64,000 bases of DNA from Enterobacteriaceae bacterium UBA7338 (GTDB taxonomy: Bacteria > Pseudomonadota > Gammaproteobacteria > Enterobacterales > Enterobacteriaceae): NCBI GenBank assembly GCA_002480085.1, contig DKPJ01000006.1, positions 1 through 64,000 on the forward strand, in the 5' to 3' direction. A program made the translations under genes and the position numbers. Below are positions 39,461 to 49,079 of this stretch, in pieces; positions within the stretch are counted from its first letter, which is position 1, and each line of letters opens with the position of its first letter. The notes below the pieces were generated by a model. The model saw only the letters and a list, made by a program, of their open reading frames with translations, did no database searches and was not told where the DNA came from.

Positions 39461-42013
39461 GTGAAGTTCGTAAAGTATCTATTTATCCTTGCAGTCTGTT
39501 GCATTCTGCTGGGAGCAGGCTCGGTTTATGGCCTCTACAAATTTATTGAGCCACAGCTACCCGACGTTGCCACGCTGAAAGACGTGCGGCTGCAAATTCC
39601 GATGCAGGTCTATACCGCCGACGGCGAGCTGATTGCGCAGTACGGTGAAAAGCGCCGCATTCCGCTGACCCTGGATCAGATCCCGCCCGTTATGGTCAAA
39701 GCCTTCATTGCAACGGAAGACAGCCGTTTCTATGAGCATCACGGCGTCGATCCGGTGGGGATTTTCCGTGCGGCCAGCGTCGCGCTCTTCTCCGGCCACG
39801 CGTCTCAAGGGGCGAGTACCATTACGCAGCAGCTGGCGCGTAACTTCTTCCTGAGTCCGGAAAAGACCCTGATACGTAAGCTGAAAGAGGTTTTCCTCGC
39901 CATTCGCATCGAACAGATGATGACGAAGGATGAGATCCTTGAGCTTTATCTGAACAAGATCTACCTCGGCTATCGCGCCTATGGCGTCGGCGCGGCGGCG
40001 CAGGTCTATTTTGGCAAGTCGGTCGATCAGCTTACCCTGAGCGAAATCGCGGTGATTGCCGGGCTGCCGAAAGCGCCCTCCACCTTCAACCCGCTCTACT
40101 CCCTCGACCGGGCCACCTCACGGCGTAACGTGGTGCTGGCGCGTATGATGAGCGAGGGCTACATCAGCCAGTCGCAGTACGATAGCGCCCGCAGCGAAGC
40201 CATTGATGCCAACTACCACGCGCCGGAGATCGCCTTCTCCTCCCCTTACCTATCGGAGATGGTGCGCCAGGATATGGTGTCGCGCTACGGCGAGAAGGCC
40301 TATGAGGATGGCTACCGGGTCTACACCACCATCACGCGGACGACACAGGAAGCGGCCCAGAAGGCGGTACGCGACAACGTGATGGATTACGACATGCGTC
40401 ACGGCTATCGCGGACCGGCAAACGTGCTGTGGAAACTGGGCGAAAGCCCGTGGGAGAGCAAAAAAATCACTGACTCTCTGCGGGCGTTGCCGACCTACGG
40501 GCCGCTGCTTCCCGCCGTGGTGATGCAGGCCAATGCCCAGGAGGCGACGGCGATGCTGGCCGACGGCACGTCGGTGTCGCTGCGCATGGACGGGGTGCGC
40601 TGGGCGCGTCCTTTCCGTTCGGATACCGCTCAGGGCGCAACGCCGCGCCGGGTGACCGATGCAGTACAGGCCGGACAGCAGATCTGGGTTCGCCAGGTGA
40701 ACGACGCCTGGTGGCTGGCGCAGGTGCCGGACGTGAACTCGGCCCTGGTCTCCATCAACCCGCAGAACGGGGCAGTCATCGCCCTGGTCGGCGGCTTCGA
40801 TTTCAACCAGAGCAAGTTTAACCGCGCCACCCAGGCGCTGCGCCAGGTTGGCTCGAACATCAAGCCCTTCCTCTACACCGCGGCGATGGACAAGGGGCTG
40901 ACCCTGGCGAGCATCCTTAACGACGTGCCGATCTCACGCTGGGATGCGGGCGCTGGCTCCGACTGGCGACCGAAAAACTCACCGCCGGAGTATGCCGGTC
41001 CTATTCGTCTGCGCCAGGGGTTAGGCCAGTCGAAAAACGTGGTGATGGTACGAGCCATGCGGGCGATGGGCGTTGACTATGCTGCGGAGTACCTGCAGCG
41101 CTTCGGCTTCCCGGCGCAGAACATTGTCCACACCGAATCGCTGGCGCTCGGCTCCGCCTCCTTTACGCCGCTGCAGGTCGCGCGCGGCTATGCGGTGATG
41201 GCGAACGGTGGCTTCCTGGTGGACCCGTGGTTTATCAGCAAGATCGAAAACGATCAGGGCAAGGTGCTGTTTGAAGCGCAGCCGAAGGTGGCCTGTGCGG
41301 AGTGTGATATTCCGGTGATCTACGGCGAGACGCAGAAATCCAACGTGCTGGAGAACAGCAACGTTGAGGATGTGGCCGTTTCGCAGGAGCAGCAGAACCT
41401 CACCGTACCGATGCCGCAGCTTGAGCAGGCCAACCGGGCGCTGGTTGCCCAGACCGGTGCGCCGCAGTATGCGCCGCACGTGATCAATACCCCGCTCTCC
41501 TTCCTGATCAAGAGCGCGCTGAACACCAATATCTTTGGTGAACCGGGCTGGCAGGGTACTGGCTGGCGCGCTGGACGCGATCTCAAGCGTAACGATATCG
41601 GCGGCAAAACCGGCACCACCAACAGCTCGAAGGACGCCTGGTTCTCCGGCTACGGTCCGGGCGTGGTGACCTCGGTATGGATTGGCTTTGACGATCACCG
41701 CCGCGATCTTGGCCGCACGACCGCCTCCGGCGCGATTAAGGATCAGATTTCAGGTTATGAGGGCGGGGCGAAGAGCGCTCAGCCCGCCTGGGATGCCTTT
41801 ATGAAGAGCGTGCTGGATGGCGTGCCGGAAGCGCCGCTTACGCCGCCGCCGGGTATTATTACGGTGAATATCGATCGCAGCACCGGACAGCTGGCCAACG
41901 GTGGCAACAGCCGTCAGGAGTTCTTCATTGAAGGCACGCAGCCAACGCAGCAGGCGGTGCATGAGGTGGGAACAACGCTTATCGATAACGGCGAGACGCA
42001 CGAGCTGTTTTGA
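39461..42013 (+). CDS. mrcA: Penicillin-binding protein 1A
   Basis: PBP1A is a bifunctional class A synthase that polymerises glycan strands and cross-links peptides at the inner-membrane outer face. The 850-residue protein equals E. coli in length. It has one membrane segment (about 5-27), a GT51 transglycosylase domain with catalytic EDSRFYEHHGVD, and an OB-like insert (about 315-420). The transpeptidase domain has SNIK (SxxK), SKN (SxN) and GGKTGTT (KTG). It starts at GTG 39461, as in E. coli. Confidence 0.98.
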   Translation: MKFVKYLFILAVCCILLGAGSVYGLYKFIEPQLPDVATLKDVRLQIPMQVYTADGELIAQYGEKRRIPLTLDQIPPVMVKAFIATEDSRFYEHHGVDPVGIFRAASVALFSGHASQGASTITQQLARNFFLSPEKTLIRKLKEVFLAIRIEQMMTKDEILELYLNKIYLGYRAYGVGAAAQVYFGKSVDQLTLSEIAVIAGLPKAPSTFNPLYSLDRATSRRNVVLARMMSEGYISQSQYDSARSEAIDANYHAPEIAFSSPYLSEMVRQDMVSRYGEKAYEDGYRVYTTITRTTQEAAQKAVRDNVMDYDMRHGYRGPANVLWKLGESPWESKKITDSLRALPTYGPLLPAVVMQANAQEATAMLADGTSVSLRMDGVRWARPFRSDTAQGATPRRVTDAVQAGQQIWVRQVNDAWWLAQVPDVNSALVSINPQNGAVIALVGGFDFNQSKFNRATQALRQVGSNIKPFLYTAAMDKGLTLASILNDVPISRWDAGAGSDWRPKNSPPEYAGPIRLRQGLGQSKNVVMVRAMRAMGVDYAAEYLQRFGFPAQNIVHTESLALGSASFTPLQVARGYAVMANGGFLVDPWFISKIENDQGKVLFEAQPKVACAECDIPVIYGETQKSNVLENSNVEDVAVSQEQQNLTVPMPQLEQANRALVAQTGAPQYAPHVINTPLSFLIKSALNTNIFGEPGWQGTGWRAGRDLKRNDIGGKTGTTNSSKDAWFSGYGPGVVTSVWIGFDDHRRDLGRTTASGAIKDQISGYEGGAKSAQPAWDAFMKSVLDGVPEAPLTPPPGIITVNIDRSTGQLANGGNSRQEFFIEGTQPTQQAVHEVGTTLIDNGETHELF

Positions 42014-42023
42014 GTGGTTAACA

Positions 42024-42099
42024 CGCCGGGTGGCGGCTTCGCCTGACCCGGCCTACATTTTGTAACGGTAGGCCCGGCAAGCGTTAGCGCCGCCGGGCG
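42024..42099. repeat. REP/BIME, two palindromic units
   Basis: CGCCGGGTGGCGGCTTCGCC…CCGGCCTAC (42024-42056) and GGTAGGCCCGGCAAG…CCGCCGGGCG (42067-42099) face each other in the convergent mrcA-nudE gap. Confidence 0.85.
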
Positions 42100-42108
42100 T
42101 TATCTACT

Positions 42109-42669
42109 CTACAGTCGTCCCTGCCCTTTCAGCCACTCGCGGACTAAAAACAGCGCGCTGACGTTGCGAGCCTCGTTAAAATCGGGGTCTTCCAGCAGAT
42201 CCATCAGATGTGCCAGCGGCCAGCGCACCTGCGGCAGCGGCTCTGGTTCATCCCCCTCCAGCGACTCCGGGTAGAGATCTTCTGCCACCACAATATTCAT
42301 CTTGCTGGAGAAGTAGGAGGGCGCCATGCTGAGCTTCTTCAGGAAGGTCAGTTGATGAGCACCAAAGCCGATCTCCTCTTTCAGCTCGCGGTTCGCCGCC
42401 TCGTAGACGTTCTCGCCAGCGTCAATCAGCCCTTTCGGGAACCCCAGCTCGTAGGATTCAATGCCGACGGCATACTCACGGATCAGCATCACGTGCTCAT
42501 CGACAATGGCCACAATCATAACGGCTTCACGGGTCGAAGGGCGCATACGCTCATACACGCGGCGAACGCCGTTGCTAAATTCCAGATCCACGCTTTCGAC
42601 GTTAAACAGGCGCGATTTCGCCACCGTTTCTACGTTAAGGATGGTGGGTTTTTGCAATGATTTGCTCAT
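42109..42669 (-). CDS. nudE: ADP compounds hydrolase NudE
   Basis: NudE is a Nudix pyrophosphatase acting on ADP-ribose, Ap3A and NADH-type compounds. The Nudix box is complete: GLIDAGENVYEAANRELKEE followed by IGF, near residues 83-105. From ATG 42669 (MSKSLQKPTILNVETVAKSR) it has 186 residues, the E. coli length; a 17-codon extension is rejected. It is divergent from igaA across a 267-nt gap in which I see no further gene. Confidence 0.96.
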   Translation of the reverse strand: MSKSLQKPTILNVETVAKSRLFNVESVDLEFSNGVRRVYERMRPSTREAVMIVAIVDEHVMLIREYAVGIESYELGFPKGLIDAGENVYEAANRELKEEIGFGAHQLTFLKKLSMAPSYFSSKMNIVVAEDLYPESLEGDEPEPLPQVRWPLAHLMDLLEDPDFNEARNVSALFLVREWLKGQGRL

Positions 42670-42936
42670 TCTGATGGGTCTTTCCAGTGAAAACTTTCGC
42701 CATTGTGCGGCAAACCGCACGGTTTCGGCAACGGCAATTGCCTTTTATTTACATATGTGCAACGTAGAGTGAGTCATTAATCATTTAGCCAAAAAAGTCA
42801 AGAGGTTGAAATGAAACTAGGAATTTGCTGATATGGTCAACGATACGGCTTTGTTACTATCGGGCGCTGCTACTATTCGCTTCGCCAACAAGGTGCACTG
42901 ACTACACCTCTGTAAGAAAAGTAAGATGGGAAAAGC

Positions 42937-45072
42937 ATGAGCACCATTTTGATTTTTATCGCTGCTATGCTGGCCTGCGCACTCCTTGCAGGGTGGTTTT
43001 TCAGACGACGTTCACACCGTCGCTTCCGTCTGCCGTACCTGCCAGATTTCGCCGGCGCGGCGAACCGTAAGCTTACGCCAGAAGAGCGTAGCGCGGTAGA
43101 AGCCTATATCGAGACGCTGTCCCGTACCCAGCAGGCGCCTGGCCTGACCGGCGCAACCGCTGCCCCCGTCTCTCTCTCCCTGAATGCGCAAAGCAATACG
43201 GTGCTCTCCGTTACCCACTCGATCACCCGCTACGGCATTAACAGCGACGACCTAAATAAGTGGCGCTACTTCCTCGACTCGGTCGAAGTCCATCTGCCGC
43301 CGTTCTGGGAGCAGTATATCACCGACGAGAACGTGGTTGAGCTTATCCGCACCGATACGCTGCCGCTGGTGATCTCGCTTAACGGCCATACGCTGAGCGA
43401 CTCTATCCATGAAGCACGCGGCTACGCGCTGGAACTGCCCTCCTCCACCCAGACCTCTATCCGCGGGGAAGAGAGCGAACAGATTGAGCTGCTGAATATC
43501 CGTCAGGAGACGCGGGAGGAGTATGCCCTGAGTCGCCCGGACGGCCTGCGGGAAGCGCTGTTGATCGTCACCTCATTCCTGCTGTTCTATTTCTGCCTCG
43601 CGACGCCGGACGTCTTTGTACCGTGGATGGCCGGGGGTGCAGTCATGCTGCTCGCCGCCGGACTGTGGGGTATCTTTGCCCCGCCGGCAAAAAATACCCT
43701 GCGGGAGATCCACTGCCTGCGCGGCACGCCCCGGCGCTGGGGACTATTTGGGGAGAACAACCAGGAGCAGATCAACAATATCTCGTTAGGGATTATCGAT
43801 CTGATCTATCCCCGCCACTGGCAGCCCTACATCACCCAGGATCTTGGCCAGCAGACCGATATTGATATCTATCTCGACCGCCACGTGGTGCGCCAGGGGC
43901 GTTTTCTCTCCCTGCATGACGAAGCGATCAACTTCCCGTTACAGCACTGGCTACGCAGCGCCATTATCTCTCTCGGCGCGCTGGTAGTGCTGATCCTGCT
44001 GCTGATCTGGGTACCGCTGGATATGCCGGTCAAATTTACCCTGTCCTGGATGAAGGGCGCGCAGACGGTTGAGGCCACCAGCGTGAACCAGCTGGAGCAG
44101 GCCGGGCTGCGGGTAGGCGATACCCTGAGCATTCAGGGCACCGGGATGTGCAATATCCATATGCAGGAGAACTGGCGCGGGCGGCAGAACTCACCCTTCT
44201 CGCCGTTCGACTGCTCGCAGATCGTCTGGAACGATGCGCCGCCGCTGCCGCTGCCGGAATCCGATACCGTTAATAAAGCGAACGCGCTGATTGAGGCGGT
44301 TAACCGCCAGCTGCACCCCTCCAGCGAAGAGGATTCTCACGTCAGTGCCGCACTGCGCTCGGCGATCCAAAAGTCGGGCATGGTGCTGCTGGATGATTTC
44401 GCCGAGATCGTGCTGAAAACTCAGGATCTCTGCTCTGCCGACGACGAGTGCGTGCGGCTTAAGAACGCGCTGGTGAACCTCGGCAACACCAAAGACTGGG
44501 AGACGCTGACCAAACGCGCCAGCGCTGGCAGGCTTAGCGGCGTGAACGTGCTGCTGCGTCCGGTCAGCGCCGAATCCCTTGATAACCTGGTGACCACCTC
44601 TACCGCCCCCTTCCTGCTGCGCGAGACGTCACGCGCAGCCCAGGCGCTGAACAGCCCGGCCCCGGGTGGGTTTGTGATCGCCAGCGATGAGGGCAGCGAG
44701 CTGGTGGATCAGCCCTGGCCGCCGATTGCCCTGTATGACTATCCGGCCCAGGAGCAGTGGAACGAGTTTCAACGGCTGGCACAGATGCTGATGCAGACCC
44801 CGTTTAGCGCCGAGGGTATCGTCACTAACATCTATACCGATGCCAACGGGACGAAACATGTCAGCCTGCACCGGATGCCGTCCAGCGCCGGGCTGTGGCG
44901 CTATATTGGTACCGCGCTGCTGCTGCTGGCGATGATCGTCTGCACCCTTTATAACGCCGTCCAGGCGGTGCGTCGCTACCAGCGCCACCGCTCACGCCTT
45001 GCCGATATTCAGGAGTACTACGACAGCTGCCTGAATCCGCAGCTGCTGCAGGCCTCTGACAGCCTCATCTGA
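42937..45072 (+). CDS. igaA: IgaA, inner-membrane repressor of the Rcs phosphorelay
   Basis: IgaA (YrfF, MucM) is an essential inner-membrane protein that restrains RcsC/RcsD and links RcsF signals to capsule and envelope-stress genes. The 711 residues match E. coli YrfF in length. There is an N-terminal membrane segment (about 2-20), a pair around 205-250, one near 340-360, a large periplasmic part with conserved cysteines (GTGMCNIHM, FDCSQ, DLCSADDECVR) and a C-terminal segment near 655-675. Confidence 0.96.
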   Translation: MSTILIFIAAMLACALLAGWFFRRRSHRRFRLPYLPDFAGAANRKLTPEERSAVEAYIETLSRTQQAPGLTGATAAPVSLSLNAQSNTVLSVTHSITRYGINSDDLNKWRYFLDSVEVHLPPFWEQYITDENVVELIRTDTLPLVISLNGHTLSDSIHEARGYALELPSSTQTSIRGEESEQIELLNIRQETREEYALSRPDGLREALLIVTSFLLFYFCLATPDVFVPWMAGGAVMLLAAGLWGIFAPPAKNTLREIHCLRGTPRRWGLFGENNQEQINNISLGIIDLIYPRHWQPYITQDLGQQTDIDIYLDRHVVRQGRFLSLHDEAINFPLQHWLRSAIISLGALVVLILLLIWVPLDMPVKFTLSWMKGAQTVEATSVNQLEQAGLRVGDTLSIQGTGMCNIHMQENWRGRQNSPFSPFDCSQIVWNDAPPLPLPESDTVNKANALIEAVNRQLHPSSEEDSHVSAALRSAIQKSGMVLLDDFAEIVLKTQDLCSADDECVRLKNALVNLGNTKDWETLTKRASAGRLSGVNVLLRPVSAESLDNLVTTSTAPFLLRETSRAAQALNSPAPGGFVIASDEGSELVDQPWPPIALYDYPAQEQWNEFQRLAQMLMQTPFSAEGIVTNIYTDANGTKHVSLHRMPSSAGLWRYIGTALLLLAMIVCTLYNAVQAVRRYQRHRSRLADIQEYYDSCLNPQLLQASDSLI

Positions 45073-45147
45073 TCGCCTTATCTGATAAATACGACGCGCG
45101 TCGGGGTATGCTACCCTGTCGCGCTTATCCTCTCGCAGGAGTATCTC

Positions 45148-45816
45148 ATGCACATTGATATCAACTGGCAGGACGTGGAGACCGTGCTGCTGGACATGGA
45201 CGGCACGCTGCTGGACCTCGCATTCGATAACTATTTTTGGCAGACGCTGGTCCCGGAGACCTTTGGTTCCGCGCGCGGCTTAACGCCGTCCGAGGCGCAG
45301 GCGCAGATGCAGGCGGAGTACCATGCCGTGCAGCATACGCTAAACTGGTACTGTCTGGATTACTGGAGCGAACGTCTCGGCCTCGATATTTGTGCCATGA
45401 CCACCGCCGAAGGCGCGCGTGCCGTTCTGCGTGAGGATACGGTGCCTTTTCTGGACGCGCTGAAAGCCTGCGGCAAGCGTCGCATTCTGCTCACCAATGC
45501 GCACCCGCATAACCTGGCGGTGAAGCTTGAGCATACCGGGCTTGGCGCACACCTTGATTTATTGCTTTCTACCCACACATTTGGTTATCCGAAAGAGGAT
45601 CAACGATTGTGGCAGGCCGTCGTTGAGGCTACCGGCCTGAACCCGGAGAAGACGCTGTTTATTGATGACAGCGAGCCGATTCTGGATGCGGCGGCGACAT
45701 TTGGTATTCGTTACTGTCTCGGCGTCACCAATCCTGACTCCGGGCTGGTGGAGAAGCGCTATCAGCGCCACCCTGGACTCAACGACTATCGCCGCCTGAT
45801 CCCCTCCCTCAAATGA
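45148..45816 (+). CDS. yrfG: HAD-family GMP/IMP 5'-nucleotidase YrfG
   Basis: YrfG is a HAD phosphatase that in E. coli dephosphorylates purine nucleotides. Motif I is LLDMDGTLLDLAFDNY (Asp near 17-19), motif II LLTNAHPHN, motif III lysine in FGYPKEDQRLW and motif IV LFIDDSEPILDAA. It has 222 residues, the E. coli length. GCAGGAG lies before ATG 45148. It opens the yrfG-hslR-hslO cluster; hslR starts 10 nt after it. Confidence 0.95.
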   Translation: MHIDINWQDVETVLLDMDGTLLDLAFDNYFWQTLVPETFGSARGLTPSEAQAQMQAEYHAVQHTLNWYCLDYWSERLGLDICAMTTAEGARAVLREDTVPFLDALKACGKRRILLTNAHPHNLAVKLEHTGLGAHLDLLLSTHTFGYPKEDQRLWQAVVEATGLNPEKTLFIDDSEPILDAAATFGIRYCLGVTNPDSGLVEKRYQRHPGLNDYRRLIPSLK

Positions 45817-45826
45817 AGGAGACGCG

Positions 45827-46228
45827 ATGAAAGAGAAGCCCGCGCAAGAAGTCCGCTTAGACAAATGGCTCTGGGCGGCGCGCTTTTACAAAACCCGCGC
45901 CCTGGCCCGCGAGATGATCGAGGGCGGCAAGGTGCACTACAACGGGCAACGCAGCAAGCCGGGTAAAATCGTCGAGCTGAATGCCACCCTGACCCTGCGT
46001 CAGGGAAACGATGAACGCACGGTAGTGATAAAAGCCATTACCGATCAGCGCCGTCCAGCAAGCGAGGCGGTGGCGCTGTATGAAGAGACGGCTGAAAGTA
46101 TTGAAAAACGCGAGAAGATGGCGCTGGCCCGCAAGATGAACGCGTTAACGATGCCGCACCCGGAGCGCCGCCCGGATAAAAAAGAGCGCCGCGACCTGAT
46201 GAAATTTAAATACGGTGATGACGAGTAG
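45827..46228 (+). CDS. hslR: Heat-shock ribosome-associated protein Hsp15
   Basis: Hsp15 binds free 50S subunits carrying nascent chains and moves stranded peptidyl-tRNA so that translation can restart. The 133-residue protein has an N-terminal S4 RNA-binding domain (VRLDKWLWAARFYKTRALA, GKVHYNGQRSKPG) and a very basic C-terminal helix (RRPDKKERRDLMKFKYGDDE). It is preceded by AAGGAGA and sits 24 nt before hslO. Confidence 0.96.
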   Translation: MKEKPAQEVRLDKWLWAARFYKTRALAREMIEGGKVHYNGQRSKPGKIVELNATLTLRQGNDERTVVIKAITDQRRPASEAVALYEETAESIEKREKMALARKMNALTMPHPERRPDKKERRDLMKFKYGDDE

Positions 46229-46252
46229 TCTTCGCCCTCCAGAGAGATAATT

Positions 46253-47131
46253 ATGGCCCAACACGACCAATTACACCGCTATCTGTTTGAAAACTACGCT
46301 GTTCGTGGCGAACTGGTAACGGTATCCGAAAGCCTGCGGCAGATCCTTGAAAACCACAGCTACCCGCAGCCGGTGAAAAACATTCTCGCGGAGCTGCTGG
46401 TGGCGACCAGCCTGCTGACCGCTACGCTGAAGTTTGCCGGTGATATTACCGTCCAGCTGCAGGGCGATGGCCCGATGAGCCTGGCGGTCATCAACGGCAA
46501 TAACAAACAGCAGCTGCGCGGCGTGGCCCGCGTTCAGGGCGAGATCGCGGACGATGCCGATCTGAAAACCCTGGTCGGTAACGGCTATCTGGTGATCACC
46601 ATTTCTCCGGAAGAGGGCGAGCGCTATCAGGGCGTGGTCGGTCTGGAAGGCGATACGCTGGCGGCCTGCCTGGAGGACTACTTTATGCGTTCAGAGCAGC
46701 TGCCGACGCGCCTCTACATCCGCACCGGCGAGGTCGATGGCCTGCCAGCCGCAGGCGGTATGCTGTTGCAGGTGCTGCCAGCTCAGGATACCGACTCTAA
46801 CGACTTCGAACACCTGGCGACGCTGACCGACACCATCAAAACGGAAGAGCTGCTTACCCTGCCGGCGAATGACGTGCTGTGGCGTCTCTATCATGAAGAA
46901 GAGGTGACGCTCTACGATCCGCAGGACGTTGAGTTTAAGTGCACCTGCTCTCGCGAACGCTGCGCCGGGGCGCTGAAGACGCTGCCGGATGAGGAGATCG
47001 ACAGCATTCTGGAAGAGGATGGCGAAATCGATATGCATTGCGACTACTGTGGCAATCACTATCTGTTTAACGCGATGGATATTGCGGAGATCCGCAACAA
47101 CGCCTCTCCTGCCGATCCGCAGGTACACTGA
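46253..47131 (+). CDS. hslO: Redox-regulated chaperone Hsp33
   Basis: Hsp33 is a cytoplasmic holdase switched on when oxidation releases zinc from four cysteines. These are present as CTCSRERC (about 232-239) and CDYCG (about 265-269). The 292-residue protein is collinear with E. coli HslO, with the conserved QLQGDGPMSLAVI segment. A GC-rich stem-loop follows. E. coli K-12 has yhgE next; here there is only a 284-nt gap to pckA. Confidence 0.97.
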   Translation: MAQHDQLHRYLFENYAVRGELVTVSESLRQILENHSYPQPVKNILAELLVATSLLTATLKFAGDITVQLQGDGPMSLAVINGNNKQQLRGVARVQGEIADDADLKTLVGNGYLVITISPEEGERYQGVVGLEGDTLAACLEDYFMRSEQLPTRLYIRTGEVDGLPAAGGMLLQVLPAQDTDSNDFEHLATLTDTIKTEELLTLPANDVLWRLYHEEEVTLYDPQDVEFKCTCSRERCAGALKTLPDEEIDSILEEDGEIDMHCDYCGNHYLFNAMDIAEIRNNASPADPQVH

Positions 47132-47138
47132 TCCCCTT

Positions 47139-47168
47139 AGCGCGCCGTTGCCAGACGGCGCGCTGTTT
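47139..47168 (+). terminator. Probable terminator after hslO
   Basis: AGCGCGCCGT (47139-47148) pairs perfectly with ACGGCGCGCT (47155-47164), followed by GTTT. The stem is very stable but the T-run is short. Confidence 0.65.
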
Positions 47169-47179
47169 GCTTACCGGAA

Positions 47180-47195
47180 AGCGATTACACTCACA
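47180..47195 (+). promoter_or_regulatory. Candidate CRP site upstream of pckA
   Basis: AGCGATTACACTCACA fits TGTGA-N6-TCACA with a perfect right half and a 3/5 left half, about 230 nt before pckA. E. coli pckA is CRP-activated; the distance and weak half keep this tentative. The rest of the gap (47196-47402) shows no gene. Confidence 0.35.
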
Positions 47196-47415
47196 ATCTC
47201 ACCGATAAATTGACCTGCGTTTTGCCTTTATAGAGCATTTTCGCTATGCATCTGACGAATCCTGCCATAATTTGTCTCGCTTATGGGTACCTGTAACAGC
47301 GTTTTCACCAGCGAAGGCTTGCCTGGATGCATAAATCTATGAGCCTCGTCGCTGTTAACCCCCTCAGAATAACCCTACAATCGCAGGCAATACATATTGG
47401 CTAAGGAGCAGTGAC

Positions 47416-49035
47416 ATGCGCGTTAAACGTTTAACCCCGCAGGATCTCAAGGCTTATGGTATCAATGATGTGCAGGATATCGTCTATAACCCCGACTACG
47501 ATACGCTGTATCAGGAAGAACTCAGTCCAGACCTGGAGGGATTTGAGCGGGGCATCGTGACAAATTCTGGTGCTGTCGCTGTCGATACCGGCGTGTTTAC
47601 CGGACGTTCGCCGAAAGATAAGTATATTGTCCGCGATGACACCACCCGCGACACCGTGTGGTGGGCAGATAAAGGCAAAGGCAAGAACGACAACAAGCCG
47701 CTCTCTCCTGAGGTGTGGCAGCAGCTGAAGGGGCTGGTGACCCGGCAGCTCTCCGGCAAGCGGCTGTTTATCATCGACGCCTTCTGCGGGGCGAATGCCG
47801 ACACCCGCCTCGCGGTGCGCTTTATTACCGAAGTGGCCTGGCAGGCGCACTTTGTGAAGAACATGTTTATCCGCCCGACGGATGAGGAGCTGGCTGACTT
47901 TACGCCCGACTTTATCGTCATGAACGGCGCAAAATGCACGAACCCGCAGTGGAAGGAGCAGGGTCTTCACTCTGAGAATTTCGTTGCCTTTAACCTGACC
48001 GAACGCATTCAGCTTATCGGCGGCACCTGGTACGGCGGCGAGATGAAGAAAGGGATGTTCTCGATTATGAACTACCTGCTGCCGCTCAAGGGCGTCGCCT
48101 CTATGCACTGCTCGGCAAACGTCGGCAAAGCGGGCGATGTGGCGGTGTTTTTTGGCCTCTCCGGCACCGGCAAGACCACGCTCTCCACCGATCCAAAGCG
48201 CCGCCTGATTGGCGATGACGAGCACGGCTGGGATGACGACGGCGTGTTTAACTTCGAAGGCGGCTGCTACGCCAAAACCATCAAGCTCTCCCGTGAAGCG
48301 GAGCCGGATATCTATAATGCTATCCGCCGCGACGCGCTGCTGGAGAACGTGACCGTACTCGACGACGGCACCATCGATTTCAATGACGGCAGCAAGACCG
48401 AAAACACGCGTGTCTCCTACCCCCTCTACCACATCGATAATATCGTCAAGCCGGTGTCAAAAGCGGGCCATGCCACCAGGGTTATCTTTCTGACCGCTGA
48501 CGCCTTTGGCGTGCTGCCGCCGGTCTCGCGCCTGACCGCTAACCAGACCCAGTACCACTTCCTCTCTGGCTTTACCGCCAAGCTGGCCGGTACCGAACGC
48601 GGCGTGACGGAGCCAACCCCAACCTTCTCCGCCTGCTTTGGCGCAGCGTTCCTCTCTCTGCACCCGACGCAGTATGCCGAAGTGCTGGTTAAACGGATGC
48701 AGGCGGCGGGCGCGCAGGCCTATCTGGTCAATACCGGCTGGAACGGCACCGGGAAACGGATCTCTATCAAGGATACGCGGGCCATTATTGATGCCATTCT
48801 TGATGGCTCTATTGATAAGGCTGACACCTTTACGCTGCCGATATTTGACCTGGCGATCCCCGCCAGCCTGCCGGGCGTCGATCCACAGATCCTTGACCCG
48901 CGTAATACCTACGCCTCCCCTGAGCAGTGGCAGGAGAAGGCTAGCGCACTGGCGACGCTGTTTATTGAGAACTTTGAGAAGTATACCGATACGCCAGCGG
49001 GCGCGGCGTTAGTGAGTGCGGGACCGAAGTTATAA
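47416..49035 (+). CDS. pckA: Phosphoenolpyruvate carboxykinase (ATP)
   Basis: PckA converts oxaloacetate and ATP to phosphoenolpyruvate, the first committed step of gluconeogenesis. The 539-residue protein is one shorter than E. coli. The P-loop GLSGTGKTTLS (about 248-258), PEPCK-specific TGRSPKDKYIV, kinase-2 IGDDEHGWDDDGVFNFEGGCY and the Arg in ENTRVSYP are all present. TAAGGAG precedes the ATG. A REP unit follows the stop. Confidence 0.98.
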   Translation: MRVKRLTPQDLKAYGINDVQDIVYNPDYDTLYQEELSPDLEGFERGIVTNSGAVAVDTGVFTGRSPKDKYIVRDDTTRDTVWWADKGKGKNDNKPLSPEVWQQLKGLVTRQLSGKRLFIIDAFCGANADTRLAVRFITEVAWQAHFVKNMFIRPTDEELADFTPDFIVMNGAKCTNPQWKEQGLHSENFVAFNLTERIQLIGGTWYGGEMKKGMFSIMNYLLPLKGVASMHCSANVGKAGDVAVFFGLSGTGKTTLSTDPKRRLIGDDEHGWDDDGVFNFEGGCYAKTIKLSREAEPDIYNAIRRDALLENVTVLDDGTIDFNDGSKTENTRVSYPLYHIDNIVKPVSKAGHATRVIFLTADAFGVLPPVSRLTANQTQYHFLSGFTAKLAGTERGVTEPTPTFSACFGAAFLSLHPTQYAEVLVKRMQAAGAQAYLVNTGWNGTGKRISIKDTRAIIDAILDGSIDKADTFTLPIFDLAIPASLPGVDPQILDPRNTYASPEQWQEKASALATLFIENFEKYTDTPAGAALVSAGPKL

Positions 49036-49045
49036 GCCTGTAAAA

Positions 49046-49076
49046 CGCCGGGTGGCGCTGCGCTTACCCGGCCTAC
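49046..49076. repeat. Single REP unit after pckA
   Basis: CGCCGGGTGGCGCTGCGCTT…CCCGGCCTAC occupies almost the whole 44-nt convergent gap between pckA and envZ. Confidence 0.85.
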
Positions 49077-49079
49077 GTT

